A stretch of DNA of 64,000 nt, taken from assembly GCF_965661665.1 (NCBI RefSeq), contig NZ_CBFIEO010000004.1, forward strand, positions 100,643 to 164,642. Reading direction: 5' to 3'. Within the stretch, counting starts at the first letter, position 1. Every line of letters starts with the position of its first letter. Origin of the DNA: Cognatiyoonia sp965661665. GTDB lineage: Bacteria > Pseudomonadota > Alphaproteobacteria > Rhodobacterales > Rhodobacteraceae. The position numbers and the translations under genes are program-made. Positions 26,220 to 36,396 of the stretch are shown one piece after another. The notes beneath the pieces are model-generated. The model was not told the DNA's origin. It ran no database searches and saw nothing but the letters and a program-made list of their open reading frames with translations.

Positions 26220-27952
26220 CAGAGGTCCATATAGATGTGGCGTTCGTCCTTTGCGCCCGGATGCGTAACAGCACCCTTCAACGCACCGCCGACAAGCTGG
26301 GAGTACTTCCACAGCGCACCAGAGGCATAGATCGTTTCCTTAGCACCGGACCAGTCCGCTCTGCGCGCGGTAAGCTCTTCATCTGTTAGGTCGACAGAAA
26401 GCTCGCCCGTGATGGCATTTATGGTGATCATGTCACCGTCTTTTAGCATCCCTATTGGACCACCGTGCGCCGCTTCTGGTCCAACGTGGCCCACACAGAA
26501 CCCGCGTGTCGCGCCGGAGAAGCGGCCGTCGGTAATGAGCGCGACCTTCTTGCCCATACCTTGGCCCGACAATGCAGCAGTCGTTGCAAGCATTTCGCGC
26601 ATGCCTGGACCGCCCGCTGGGCCTTCGTTGCGGATCACAAGAACTTCGCCCTCTTCGTACTTGCGGGCCTTCACAGCGTCAAAGGCGTCTTCTTCGCTTT
26701 CAAACACCCGCGCTGGGCCGGTGAAGGACTGATCTTCTTCGGACATACCCGCGACCTTCACGATCGCACCTTCGGGGGCGAGGTTGCCCTTCAAGCCAAC
26801 GACGCCACCGGTCGGAGTGATCGGCTTTTTAACTGGATAGATCACGCGGCCATCGGCATCACCTTCGATCAGGTCCAGCTCTTCACCCATCGTTCGGCCA
26901 GACGCCGTGATACAATCCTCATGGATCAGACCCGCCTTGCGAAGCTCCTTCATCACGACAGGCACACCACCTGCTTCATAGAGGTCTTTTGCCACATACT
27001 GACCGCCCGGCTTCAGATCGACGAAGTACGGCGTATCGCGGAAGATGTCGCAAACGTCGAAGAGGTCGAAATCAATGCCCGCCTCATGTGCGATAGCGGG
27101 AAGGTGCAGACCTGCGTTCGTAGAACCACCCGTACAGGCCACAACACGCGCCGCATTCTCTAGCGACTTGCGTGTAACGACATCACGGGCGCGGATGTTC
27201 TTCTCTAGCAAGTTCATCACGGCCTCACCGGAAGCGACACCATACTGATCGCGGCTCTCATACGGTGCAGGCGCACCGGAGGAGTTGAGCAGCGCCAAAC
27301 CAATCGCTTCGGACACACAAGCCATTGTGTTGGCGGTGAACTGGCCCCCACAGGCACCTGCGGATGGACACGCCACGCGCTCTAGCGTTTTGAGCGCCTC
27401 ATCTGACATATTACCTGCTTGGTGCTGACCAACCGCTTCAAACACGTCTTGAACTGTCACGTCTTTGCCTTCCAAACGGCCCGGCAGGATGGAACCGCCG
27501 TAGATGAACACGGACGGCACATTCAAACGCACCATCGCCATCATCATGCCAGGCAAAGACTTGTCGCACCCAGCGAGGCCAACAATCGCATCATAGCAAT
27601 GTCCACGCATGGTCAACTCAACCGTGTCGGCAATCGCCTCGCGCGACGCGAGCGAAGACCGCATCCCTTCATGACCCATCGCAATACCATCGGTCACAGT
27701 GATCGTTGTGAACTCACGCGGTGTGCCGCTCGCCGCCTTGACGCCCAGCTTCACGGATTGGGCCTGACGGTTCAGCGCGATGTTACAAGGTGCCGCCTCG
27801 TTCCAGCAGGTCGCAACACCCACGAACGGCTGCGCAATGTCTTCTTCATCGAGACCCATCGCATAGAAATATGACCGGTGCGGTGCCCGTGATGGGCCCT
27901 CGGTCACGTGACGACTGGGTAGATTGGACTTGTCGGCTTTGCCTTTGAGCAT
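26219..27952 (-). CDS. ilvD: Dihydroxy-acid dehydratase
   Basis: 577 residues. Dehydrates 2,3-dihydroxy-isovalerate and -methylvalerate in valine/isoleucine synthesis. Fe-S cluster and catalytic motifs: ATCWNEAAPCN (first Cys), GLAGCDKSLPGMMMA (second), ERVACPSAGACGGQFTANTMAC (third), and late TDGRFSGATRGFCVGHVGPEA with the catalytic Ser. Full length. Leads a transcript that includes the lipoprotein gene. Confidence 0.97.
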   Translation of the reverse strand: MLKGKADKSNLPSRHVTEGPSRAPHRSYFYAMGLDEEDIAQPFVGVATCWNEAAPCNIALNRQAQSVKLGVKAASGTPREFTTITVTDGIAMGHEGMRSSLASREAIADTVELTMRGHCYDAIVGLAGCDKSLPGMMMAMVRLNVPSVFIYGGSILPGRLEGKDVTVQDVFEAVGQHQAGNMSDEALKTLERVACPSAGACGGQFTANTMACVSEAIGLALLNSSGAPAPYESRDQYGVASGEAVMNLLEKNIRARDVVTRKSLENAARVVACTGGSTNAGLHLPAIAHEAGIDFDLFDVCDIFRDTPYFVDLKPGGQYVAKDLYEAGGVPVVMKELRKAGLIHEDCITASGRTMGEELDLIEGDADGRVIYPVKKPITPTGGVVGLKGNLAPEGAIVKVAGMSEEDQSFTGPARVFESEEDAFDAVKARKYEEGEVLVIRNEGPAGGPGMREMLATTAALSGQGMGKKVALITDGRFSGATRGFCVGHVGPEAAHGGPIGMLKDGDMITINAITGELSVDLTDEELTARRADWSGAKETIYASGALWKYSQLVGGALKGAVTHPGAKDERHIYMDL

Positions 27953-28048
27953 GAGTGTTCTCCCGAAAATCTGTTACTGTCGGGTCTAAATTGCGTTGGT
28001 TTAGGAAACAAGGCGCAAAGAACGCATTCCCCCAAAGACGAGGCCATA

Positions 28049-28946
28049 TTGCAGCGACCCCAGCATCCGAAATACCTTGATGATTTCTTCACACCAGGAC
28101 GATGGTCGGGCGGGCTGTACAAGATCATGATTGTCTTGATCGGAACAGAAGTGGTGTTCCTCTTGACGATGCCCCTCTTTTATTCGGGCGATGGCGACAG
28201 TCCGTTTTCGGCTGACACTCCGCTCGGCACGCTGCTCAGATTTGCGATCTTTGGCATCGTCCTTGTGCTGTTTCATGCCTTGGTCTGGCTCGTGCACAAA
28301 CGCGGGATCGAAACGATGTTGGGCCCGTTCAAACGGTGTTGGTTTCATTATCGGCGCACGCTCGTACTTGTTGGGATTCTGGCCCTGACCATCGCAACTG
28401 CGCCGCCATTCCTCAGCGACGCGGACATCGCCCTCAGACGACCCTTTCTAAGTTGGCTCTTCTTCGCCACCCTCGCAGTTCCCATCATTTCGATCCAAGC
28501 AATGACTGAAGAGGTGATCTATCGCGGCTATCTGAAGCAGCAACTCGCGGCCTACAGGCCGGAGAAATGGGTTTGGATCGGGATACCATCGATCCTGTTC
28601 GGCAGCGCACAATTTCAACGGTTTTGGCCCGTCGGAGGGGCTTTTCCTCGCCATATGGGCCGCATGTCTTGGATGGGCCTGCGCCGATCTGACGGTTATA
28701 ATGGGCGACCTCGGAGCCGCGATTGGATTGCACGCGGTCAACAACCTTTGTGTTATCCTCCACGTGGGCATCGAGTTTTGGCCGACCTCTGGCCTCGCGC
28801 TTTATCTGGCGCACTACGTTGATCCCGAAGTCTACGATTACAGCCTTGCTACACTGCTCGCGCCCGCCTCAATCTTCGACATGATCTTGGCGCTTCTCGT
28901 GCTTGCCATGATGTGGACGGCCGCACGGATCGCGGTCAGACGTTGA
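28049..28946 (+). pseudogene. CPBP family intramembrane metalloprotease, frameshifted
   Basis: Two frames together give one CPBP (CAAX protease/Abi) protein of about 298 residues. The first frame carries four hydrophobic segments and motif 1, TEEVIYRGYL (EExxxR). The second, from about 28608, carries AHFNGFG (motif 2 His) and GLHAVNNLCVIL (motif 3 His). Removing one A from ACAATTT at about 28609-28613 restores SAHFN and joins them. Single lesion, so either a recent mutation or a sequencing error. Start TTG 28049 is uncertain. Divergent from ilvD. Confidence 0.82.
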
Positions 28947-29001
28947 TTGCAAAACATCGCTGCCCACCTTATTTCAAGGGCGTGAACTAAAGGGCAGTCG
29001 C

Positions 29002-29916
29002 ATGAACTGGATTACCAACTACGTCAGACCAACGATCAATTCGCTTTTTTCGCGGCGCGAAGTCCCTGAAAACCTTTGGACCAAATGCGACAGCTGCGGG
29101 ACCATGTTGTTCCATCGCGAATTGGCCGAAAACCAGAATGTTTGTACCAACTGCGACCACCACATGCCGATTGGTGCGCGGGACCGTTTGGCGTCACTTT
29201 TTGATGGTGGCGTGTTTGTCGAAGTCGAGGTGCCAGAACCCATCGCCGACCCGTTGCACTTCAAAGATCAGAAGAAATACGGCGACCGCATCAAAGAAGC
29301 CCGCAAGAAAACTGGCGAAAAAGACGCGATGTTGGTGGCGGAAGGCGAAATGGAGCGCACGCCTGTTGTCGTCGCCGTGCAAGACTTCTCCTTCATGGGG
29401 GGATCGATGTCGATGTACGTTGGTAACGCGATCATCACTGCGGCGGAACGCGCGATCAAACTGAAACGTCCGCTGATCCTTTTCTCTGCTGCTGGTGGCG
29501 CGCGGATGCAGGAAGGCATCCTCGGCCTTATGCAGATGCCACGAACCACCATCGCGGTTCAGATGCTGAAAGAAGCTGGCCTTCCCTACATCGTGGTACT
29601 GACGCACCCAACCACGGGCGGCGTGACGGCATCTTATGCGATGCTAGGTGATGTTCAGATCGCCGAACCAAACGCCTTGATCGGCTTTGCAGGCGCCCGC
29701 GTGATTGAACAAACGATTGGTGAGAAACTGCCCGACGGCTTCCAACGGGCCGAATACCTGCTCGATCACGGTATGCTGGACCGTGTGACCAAGCGGACCG
29801 ATTTGAAGGATGAGCTTATCACCATCGTCCGTATGCTGATGAAGCAAACCCCCGCCGTNNNNNNNNNNNNNNNNNNGCCAAATTCGAAAGACGCTGAAAA
29901 GGCAGCAGCGAAGTGA
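29002..29916 (+). CDS. accD: Acetyl-CoA carboxylase, carboxyltransferase beta subunit
   Basis: 304 codons including 18 unknown bases (29859-29876) near the C-terminus. N-terminal zinc ribbon CDSCG...CTNCD (four Cys), then the crotonase-like carboxyltransferase domain with FSAAGGARMQEGILGLMQM and LTHPTTGGVTASYAML. With AccA it transfers carboxyl from biotin to acetyl-CoA, making malonyl-CoA. The gap lies in the variable tail and keeps frame. Overlaps folC by four bases, a conserved pairing. Confidence 0.96.
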   Translation: MNWITNYVRPTINSLFSRREVPENLWTKCDSCGTMLFHRELAENQNVCTNCDHHMPIGARDRLASLFDGGVFVEVEVPEPIADPLHFKDQKKYGDRIKEARKKTGEKDAMLVAEGEMERTPVVVAVQDFSFMGGSMSMYVGNAIITAAERAIKLKRPLILFSAAGGARMQEGILGLMQMPRTTIAVQMLKEAGLPYIVVLTHPTTGGVTASYAMLGDVQIAEPNALIGFAGARVIEQTIGEKLPDGFQRAEYLLDHGMLDRVTKRTDLKDELITIVRMLMKQTPAXXXXXXXPNSKDAEKAAAK

Positions 29917-31193
29917 CCCAATCATCTGACGTCATCCTTGAACGGATGATGGCGCTGCATCCGAAGATCATTGACCTGACGCTCGACAGGGTTTGGGCCC
30001 TGTTGGAGCGGTTGGACAACCCACAGGACAAGCTGCCCCCTGTTATTCACATTGCGGGTACGAATGGCAAAGGCTCTACCCAAGCGATGATCCGCGCGGG
30101 GTTAGAGGCGACGGGCGCAAAGGTCCACGCCTACACATCACCGCATCTTGCCCGGTTTCATGAACGGATCAGGCTTGCTGGAAATTTGATTGAAGAGGCT
30201 CACCTCACCGACATACTCGACCGCTGCTATGCGGCCAATGATGGCGCATCAATCACATATTTTGAGATCACAACCGTTGCCGCGATACTGGCCTTCGCGG
30301 AAACCCCAGCTGACTACACACTATTGGAGGTTGGCCTTGGCGGGCGGTTAGATGCTACAAACGTGGTCCCCAAACCCGCACTCACGATGATCACGCCGGT
30401 CGACCTCGATCATCAACAATTCTTGGGAGAGACGATCGAGGAGATTGCGGGTGAAAAGGCGGGGATCATCAAGCGCGGCATCCCTTGCACAGTTGGGCCA
30501 CAGCACGACGCTGCGATGGACGTCATTGAAGGGGTGGCGGCGAAACATGGGGCGCCGCTCCTTGCCTATGGCCAGCATTGGCATGTCTCGACCGAACGCG
30601 AACGGCTTATTTTCCAAGATGAGGATGGACTGCTTGATCTGCCTATGCCTGCCCTGCGCGGGCCGCATCAGGTTCAAAATGCAGGTCTCGCGACTGCAGG
30701 ACTCCGCGCGCTGAGTCTAGGCGAAGCGGCTTGCGAAGCTGCGCTCATCAAACCTTATTGGCCTGCACGTATGGAAAAGATGACGACCGGCGCATTGGTT
30801 GATATGGCCAAACAGGCGGAGCTTTGGCTGGATGGCGGTCACAACCCCGCCGCTGGCCGCGCCTTGGCGGAAACGCTGAAAGGGCAACCTGCACGACCAA
30901 CACACCTAATTTGCGGAATGCTCAACACCAAAGACATCTCTGGCTATCTGGAACCCCTGGCCGGCATCGCCGAAAACCTGACAGCAGTTTCCATTCCGGG
31001 GGAGGCGAATACCCTCTCCGCAGAAACGACGGCTGAAGCCGCGCAAGCGGTTGGTATGACGGCGACAACCGCCGACAGCGTTGAAGCCGCCATTCAGACA
31101 ATTGTCGCAAAGGCGCCAAACGCGCGGGTGCTCATCTGCGGATCGCTCTACCTCGCAGGCCATGTGATGCGCCTTAACGCCACGTCAACCTAA
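29913..31193 (+). CDS. folC: Bifunctional folylpolyglutamate / dihydrofolate synthase
   Basis: 426 residues. Mur-ligase fold with P-loop IAGTNGKGSTQAM, the carbamylated-Lys/Mg region EKAGIIKRGIPC, LEVGLGGRLDATNV, and C-terminal LDGGHNPAAGRAL. Adds glutamate to dihydropteroate and folates. GTG start within the accD stop. No terminator visible after the stop; the next gene (zapE) is convergent 137 bases on. Confidence 0.96.
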   Translation: MTQSSDVILERMMALHPKIIDLTLDRVWALLERLDNPQDKLPPVIHIAGTNGKGSTQAMIRAGLEATGAKVHAYTSPHLARFHERIRLAGNLIEEAHLTDILDRCYAANDGASITYFEITTVAAILAFAETPADYTLLEVGLGGRLDATNVVPKPALTMITPVDLDHQQFLGETIEEIAGEKAGIIKRGIPCTVGPQHDAAMDVIEGVAAKHGAPLLAYGQHWHVSTERERLIFQDEDGLLDLPMPALRGPHQVQNAGLATAGLRALSLGEAACEAALIKPYWPARMEKMTTGALVDMAKQAELWLDGGHNPAAGRALAETLKGQPARPTHLICGMLNTKDISGYLEPLAGIAENLTAVSIPGEANTLSAETTAEAAQAVGMTATTADSVEAAIQTIVAKAPNARVLICGSLYLAGHVMRLNATST

Positions 31194-31330
31194 TCAAATT
31201 TCAAAATCGACGAATCAGCCCATTGACGGCGAATCAGTGATGCAGCTAGATTCGACGCAACCGAAGCGCAGTGCGCTTTGCCTGGGTCTGGCAGGGCGAG
31301 GGGGCAGGCACCAGCCTGTCCTTTTGTCGT

Positions 31331-32389
31331 TTAGGGGGTCGTCGCCCAATCTTTCGACTGCATTTCACGCAATCGGCTGGCAGTCCGTTCAAATTCAAAG
31401 GTCCCTTCCCCTTCGATATAGAGCATTTCCGACTGAGCGGCGGCAGAGCAGATGAGCTTGATCTTGGCTTCATAGAGCGCGTCGATCAGGGTCACAAAAC
31501 GCTTTGCCTCATTGAAATTTTGACGTGACAGTCGCGGGATGTCTTCCAGCATCAGAACCCGCACCGATTGGGCCAGCATCAAATAATCCCCCGCGCCAAG
31601 GGGTTTGCCGCACAGATCAAAGAACTTGGCACGCGCGACGCTGTTGTGAAAACGCGGGATCACAACCTTCCTCCCTTTCACGTGTAGGGTCAACGCTGCC
31701 TCCTCCCCACCCGTTAAATCCTGCCAGATTTGATTGAGTGCGGCGGTGGCCGTTGCGCCAAGGGGGGAAAAATAGGTCTGCGCCCCTTCCAAACGACCTT
31801 GGCGGTAATCCTGATCGCTCGCCAATTCATGGATCACCAGTTTTTCCGACAGCAGATCAATGAACGGCACAAAGAGCTGCCGATTGAGGCCATCCTTATA
31901 AAGGTCCGTTGGCGGACGGTTCGACGTGGTCACGATCACAACGCCAGCATCAGAAAGCCCCTCAAACAAACGGCCAACAATCATCGCGTCGGTGATATCG
32001 GTGATCTGCACTTCGTCGAACGCAAGAAACCGCAACCGATCCGCCAGCTTTTGCACGACGGGCTTGATAGCATCATCAACGCCCATCTTTCGGACTTCTG
32101 CCATCTCCCCATGCACCCATTGCATGAACGCATGAAAATGCCAGCGTTCTTTCTCAACTGTCACATTCTCGAACAGCAAATCCATCAACATGGACTTCCC
32201 GCGACCTACACCGCCCCACATGTAAAGCCCCTTGATCGGCTCAGGTTTGCGCGCGAAAAGCCCCTTTTTCACGGGTTTGGACAGGTCGGTGAGGATACGG
32301 TCAAGCTCAGGCATGACATCACGCTGCGCCGGATCACCGGTCAACCGACCCGCGTCTATTTCAGCGTCATATGCAGCCTCGATGCTCAT
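31331..32389 (-). CDS. zapE: Cell division ATPase ZapE (AFG1 family)
   Basis: 352 residues of the AFG1/ZapE AAA+ family: Walker A GGVGRGKSMLMDLLFE, Walker B LAFDEVQITDITDAMI, sensor VVTTSNRPPTDLYKDGLNR. In E. coli it acts at the Z-ring under stress; mitochondrial AFG1 acts in membrane protein turnover. Length normal, N-terminus MSIEAAYDAEIDAGRL as in relatives. Confidence 0.94.
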   Translation of the reverse strand: MSIEAAYDAEIDAGRLTGDPAQRDVMPELDRILTDLSKPVKKGLFARKPEPIKGLYMWGGVGRGKSMLMDLLFENVTVEKERWHFHAFMQWVHGEMAEVRKMGVDDAIKPVVQKLADRLRFLAFDEVQITDITDAMIVGRLFEGLSDAGVVIVTTSNRPPTDLYKDGLNRQLFVPFIDLLSEKLVIHELASDQDYRQGRLEGAQTYFSPLGATATAALNQIWQDLTGGEEAALTLHVKGRKVVIPRFHNSVARAKFFDLCGKPLGAGDYLMLAQSVRVLMLEDIPRLSRQNFNEAKRFVTLIDALYEAKIKLICSAAAQSEMLYIEGEGTFEFERTASRLREMQSKDWATTP

Positions 32390-32474
32390 CCTCTTCGCAT
32401 ACGATGCGCGGCTGGCTTTGGGAAGTCAGGATCGCCTCATTGACATTCGGTGGCGCGCGCGACCAACTGATGGC

Positions 32475-33711
32475 ATGAGAAAAGAAGCCAAACTCATGTC
32501 GCCAGTGCTGATTGCCGGTTGCCTGATCATCATGACAGGCTTCGCGATCCGCGCCTCTTTCGGGGTCTTCCAGATCCCGATTGCGGATGAGTTTGGCTGG
32601 GCTCGGGCTGAATTCAGCCTCGCCATCGCGATCCAGAACTTGGCTTGGGGCATAGGCCAACCGATCTTTGGCGCCATTGCTGAGAAGATCGGTGACCGGA
32701 AGGCGATCATTTTGGGCGCATTGGCCTATGCGACTGGGCTCTTGCTCTCTGCCGGGGCGACGTCACCGATTGCACACCAAGCCTACGAAGTGCTCGTCGG
32801 CTTCGGGATCGCAGGCACCGGCTTTGGGGTCATTCTGGCCGTCGTAGGTCGTGCGGCATCAGATGAAAACCGGTCGATGGCACTGGCGATTAGCAACAGC
32901 TGCGGGATCGCTGGGACAAGTGATCGGGGCACCGATTGCGGAAATATTGCTAGGCTTCATGACATGGCAAATGGTTTTCGTCGCATTTGCCGCCGCGATT
33001 ATTGCCGTGCTCATGGTCCTACCGATGATGCGCAGCCCAGATCCGGTAAGCAAAGCCGAGCTTGAAGAAAGCATGGGTGAAATCCTCACCCGCGCGTTCA
33101 AGGACCCATCTTACACACTCATCTTTCTTGGCTTCTTTTCCTGCGGCTACCAATTGGCCTTCATTACAGCCCATTTCCCTGCATTCGTGACAGAGGTTTG
33201 CGGACCCATCGCATCGGGCAGTATTTTGGCGGGCCTTGGCATCACAACGACAAGCGCTTTGGGCGCGGTGGCGATCTCCCTTATCGGGTTGGCGAATATC
33301 GCGGGTACGCTTTTGGCGGGTTGGGCCGGCAAGCGGTATTCAAAGAAATATCTGCTGGCGGGCATATACGCGAGCCGGACGTTGGTCGCGTTTGTCTTCA
33401 TCATCACTCCGATGACACCTGCAACAGTGATCATCTTCTCACTCACCATGGGCGCTCTTTGGCTCGCGACGGTACCCCTGACCTCCGGCCTCGTCGCGCA
33501 TCTTTACGGCTTGCGCTACATGGGAACGCTTTATGGCATCGTCTTTTTTTCCCATCAGCTTGGGTCGTTCATGGGCGTATGGCTGGGTGGAAAGCTCTAT
33601 GACATTTATGGCAGCTATGACGCCGTGTGGTGGGTTGGCATCGCAGTGGGGGCGTTCAGCGCGATTGTGCATTTGCCGATCAAAGAAAACCGGACGCCGC
33701 AGCCCGCATAA
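32475..33711 (+). pseudogene. MFS transporter, frameshifted
   Basis: Two frames make one twelve-segment MFS permease of about 411 residues. The first (from ATG 32475) covers about five segments with the loop AEKIGDRKAIILGAL. The second picks up at LATAAGSLGQVIGAPIAE and runs to the stop at 33711 with GYQLAFITAHFPAF and a second GWAGKRYSKK loop. The shift lies near 32888-32893: deleting one base of GCGATTAGCA restores frame. Resembles the oxalate/formate antiporter (OFA)-like or monocarboxylate MFS group; substrate unknown. Convergent with the broken hydrolase. Confidence 0.82.
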
Positions 33712-33713
33712 TT

Positions 33714-34631
33714 CTAATGATGGATCTGGCTCCGCAAAGCGGCCATCAGTTCATAACTATAGGTGTTCGGTAGAGCATACCCTGCCCCATCAATAACGTC
33801 CTGAAACGCGGACCTGTTCCACTTGGCCAATGTCCCGACTGATGAGACCGGAATGACCGCATCCGCCCCACCCCAGACAGCAAAAATGGGAATATTCCGT
33901 TGCGCGATCGCGCGATGCTCAGCTTCCTGCCGATCCGATAGAAGACCCCGACGACTGGCCAGAACCGAGGGCAGAACCCCTACCGATCAAGTTGCGCCAA
34001 TTAATGCTCCTTCAGGCCTGGCACGTCCAAAACGCTTTCGTCTGATTGAAGGGCACGTTTCGTTCAAGGGCCTGCAAAAGCGGCGAAGACGAGACTTCCA
34101 AGCGGCCCGGTCTTTCGACAGAACTGACCGAACCCGCTCTCCTCCGTTTTGATACCGGCGGAGGCCACCAAAAACAACCGATCCACACTATACAGGTTTG
34201 CCGCCGCAAACGCCGTCGCAATCGACCCGCCCATGGAATAGCCGGCCAGCGATCATCCTGTCCAACGTCTTGGTCCGCCAAAAGCTCTTCCAGCTGCTTC
34301 ACAAAATGCGCGGCGTCTTGCGGGCAATCGTAAGCGTCGGAATATCCCCGGCCATAAAGGTCATATGTCAGAACCCGAAACTCAAAAGCTACAAATCCAC
34401 GCGCCAGTTCGTCCCACACCATCGACGGCGTTGTGAGGCCATGGATCGCGACCAAAACCGGCTCGCGCACCGGTCCGTGCCATCTGTAATGCGTCACGCC
34501 TTGCGACAGATGCGCAAATGATCCGGGGGCGTCTTATAGCTGTCGTCAACCTCAGCGCGGGCATTCTCTTGCCACCATGCCGCGAGGGCGACAGCGCCTA
34601 AGGCCAAGATAATCAGGATGAGTGCGTTCAC
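33714..34631 (-). pseudogene. Alpha/beta hydrolase, multiply disrupted
   Basis: An original protein of about 300 residues can be traced across frames: N-terminal membrane anchor (LILIILALGAVALAAWW, GTG 34631 overlapping the phyH stop), then VLVAIHGLTTPSMVWDELA, LTYDLYGRGYSD, the nucleophile elbow AGYSMGGSIATAF in another frame, and RNIPIFAVWGGADAVIP near the end. Lesions: a frameshift near 34533 (CCCCCGGATC), another near 34250, TGA in place of a likely Trp after AFAGP, and stops plus a shift near 33990. Beyond repair by one change, so a true pseudogene. Confidence 0.82.
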
Positions 34632-35419
34632 TTGGCGGTCTGATACAAAATAGGAAACCAATCTTCACGCAAACGCTCACCCGCCGACAAGCCATGTCCC
34701 GGAAACGGGGGCGAAGTGCGCCCCGGCCGCTCAACATAGCGCGCGTCATCGCCCACCCAACGCAAAGACAGCGCCCGCCGCCGATCTTGCGTCGCGTTCC
34801 CACGTGCGCCATGCGCAGTTTTGTAGTCAAACAAAACAGCATCCCCCGGCTCCATCGCCCATTCGAGAATGGTCGTATCATCGGGGCTCGCGTCAGGATC
34901 CGGCACAGGCGTCCAATCCTGATCGCCGTCGTAGAAGTCACTATCGTCTGACCAACTCACGGGCCGCACCAGTTTGGCCCATTTGTGCGATCCGGCGATG
35001 AAGCGGAGCGATGCATCTTTCACCGGATCAAGCGGGATCCAAATGCTGACCGTCTGCATGCCCTCGACAAAGTAATAGGGCGCATCTTGGTGCCACGGTG
35101 TTGGCTTCGGTGTTCCCGGCTCCTTCACCAGCACATGGTCGTGAAAAAACTGCGCGGTCTGGCTGCGCATCGCGCGGGCGGCCAGCTCTGCTGCGGGGCT
35201 GTTCCGCGCGACATCCTCAAACGCGGCGATCCGTGTCCAGTTGCAGTAATCGTCGAAAAAGCGGCCCTCGCTGACGTCATTCTCTGATGCGTACTCACCC
35301 GGGGCGTCCATATTCTCCGCCACGCCTTCGGCCATGCGGTCGATCCAGTCGTCAAAGACTCCGCGCACGACGACGGCACCATCCCGCTGGAAATCATCGA
35401 TTTGGTCTTTCGTGATCAT
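34628..35419 (-). CDS. Phytanoyl-CoA dioxygenase family (PhyH) protein
   Basis: 263 residues of the Fe(II)/2-oxoglutarate dioxygenase superfamily. HxD iron motif in PTPWHQDAPYYF, distal His in DYKTAHGARGNATQDRRRALS with the Arg that binds 2-oxoglutarate. Cytoplasmic hydroxylase; substrate unknown. Its start overlaps the OCD gene stop by four bases, and its stop overlaps the start of the broken hydrolase, so three genes formed one transcript. Intact. Confidence 0.9.
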   Translation of the reverse strand: MITKDQIDDFQRDGAVVVRGVFDDWIDRMAEGVAENMDAPGEYASENDVSEGRFFDDYCNWTRIAAFEDVARNSPAAELAARAMRSQTAQFFHDHVLVKEPGTPKPTPWHQDAPYYFVEGMQTVSIWIPLDPVKDASLRFIAGSHKWAKLVRPVSWSDDSDFYDGDQDWTPVPDPDASPDDTTILEWAMEPGDAVLFDYKTAHGARGNATQDRRRALSLRWVGDDARYVERPGRTSPPFPGHGLSAGERLREDWFPILYQTAK

Positions 35420-36327
35420 CGGGCGTTCCAGGCATCAAGGATGTAGCGGCAGGCCATCAGGTCGAGGTGGGCGCCACCGCCATTCTTGAAGAGAGAGATT
35501 TCCTCTGCATTTTGCCGTTCAAACCTATCGATATTGTAAAAATCGGCGACAATGTCATCTCGACTTATNNNNNNNNNNNNNNNNNNNNNNNNNNNNNNNN
35601 NNNNNNNNNNNNNNNNNNNNTGGATATTGTCGACAAAGATGCGCGCACGTTTAAGGGTGGCATCGTCAACCTCCCGCATATTCGGGCGGAACGCCCCTAT
35701 CAGGTCGATGTGCTGGCCCGGTTGAAGCCATTCACCCTTGATGATCGGCTCTGACGACATCGTGGCCGAACAGACGATGTCAGCCTCTGCAATTCCAGCT
35801 TCAAGATCAGCGACAATCGCAACATCAGGGTGCTGCTCCGCAAAACGCTCAGCACCTTCTGGCGAACGGTTCCAGACGCTAAAGCGCGCATCTGGGAACA
35901 ACGCGCCATAGGCCTGACGCAGCGAATGCGCAACGTTACCCGCGCCAACCAGCAGGATCTTCTTAGAGTCCCGCCGCGCCAGCTTACGTGCGCCCAGTAG
36001 ACTGTCCGCAGCCGTCTTCCACTTGGTCACAAGATGGAAATCTAGGATTGCCTCCAACCGCCCATCTTCGTCCGAAAATAGGTTCACAGCCCCATTGATG
36101 ACACCTTTGCCCAGCGCAACGTTTGACGGGAAAACAGTCGCACATTTGACAGCAACGCCCATGCCCCTGATCCAAGCGGATCGGTTCAAAAGCGACGCAT
36201 CATCCCGATAGAGAAAGACGTCTTCAACCTCAGCCTTTGGCGCAGCATGACCAGCGATAAAAGCATCGGTCAGCCCAAGCCAATTCAGCAGGGGATCGGC
36301 CCCTTCAAAGGTGATTAATTGAGTCAT
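35416..36327 (-). CDS. Ornithine cyclodeaminase / mu-crystallin family protein
   Basis: 303 codons including 52 unknown bases (35569-35620). N-terminal substrate domain with GMGVAVKCATVFPSN (catalytic Lys) and a Rossmann domain with ILLVGAGNVAHSLRQAY, ending GAGxHLDLMACRYIL. Family members are ornithine cyclodeaminases, ketimine or imine reductases and alanine dehydrogenases; which one is not decided. The N block preserves frame. Leads the operon with phyH and the broken hydrolase, suggesting metabolism of a hydroxylated amino or imino acid. Confidence 0.88.
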   Translation of the reverse strand: MTQLITFEGADPLLNWLGLTDAFIAGHAAPKAEVEDVFLYRDDASLLNRSAWIRGMGVAVKCATVFPSNVALGKGVINGAVNLFSDEDGRLEAILDFHLVTKWKTAADSLLGARKLARRDSKKILLVGAGNVAHSLRQAYGALFPDARFSVWNRSPEGAERFAEQHPDVAIVADLEAGIAEADIVCSATMSSEPIIKGEWLQPGQHIDLIGAFRPNMREVDDATLKRARIFVDNIXXXXXXXXXXXXXXXXXXISRDDIVADFYNIDRFERQNAEEISLFKNGGGAHLDLMACRYILDAWNAR

Positions 36328-36396
36328 TGCACCCTCCCGCCGACCCTAACTCATGCGTGTCTTGAGGAGCATCCCGCGATTCACGCTTTCGCGCAA

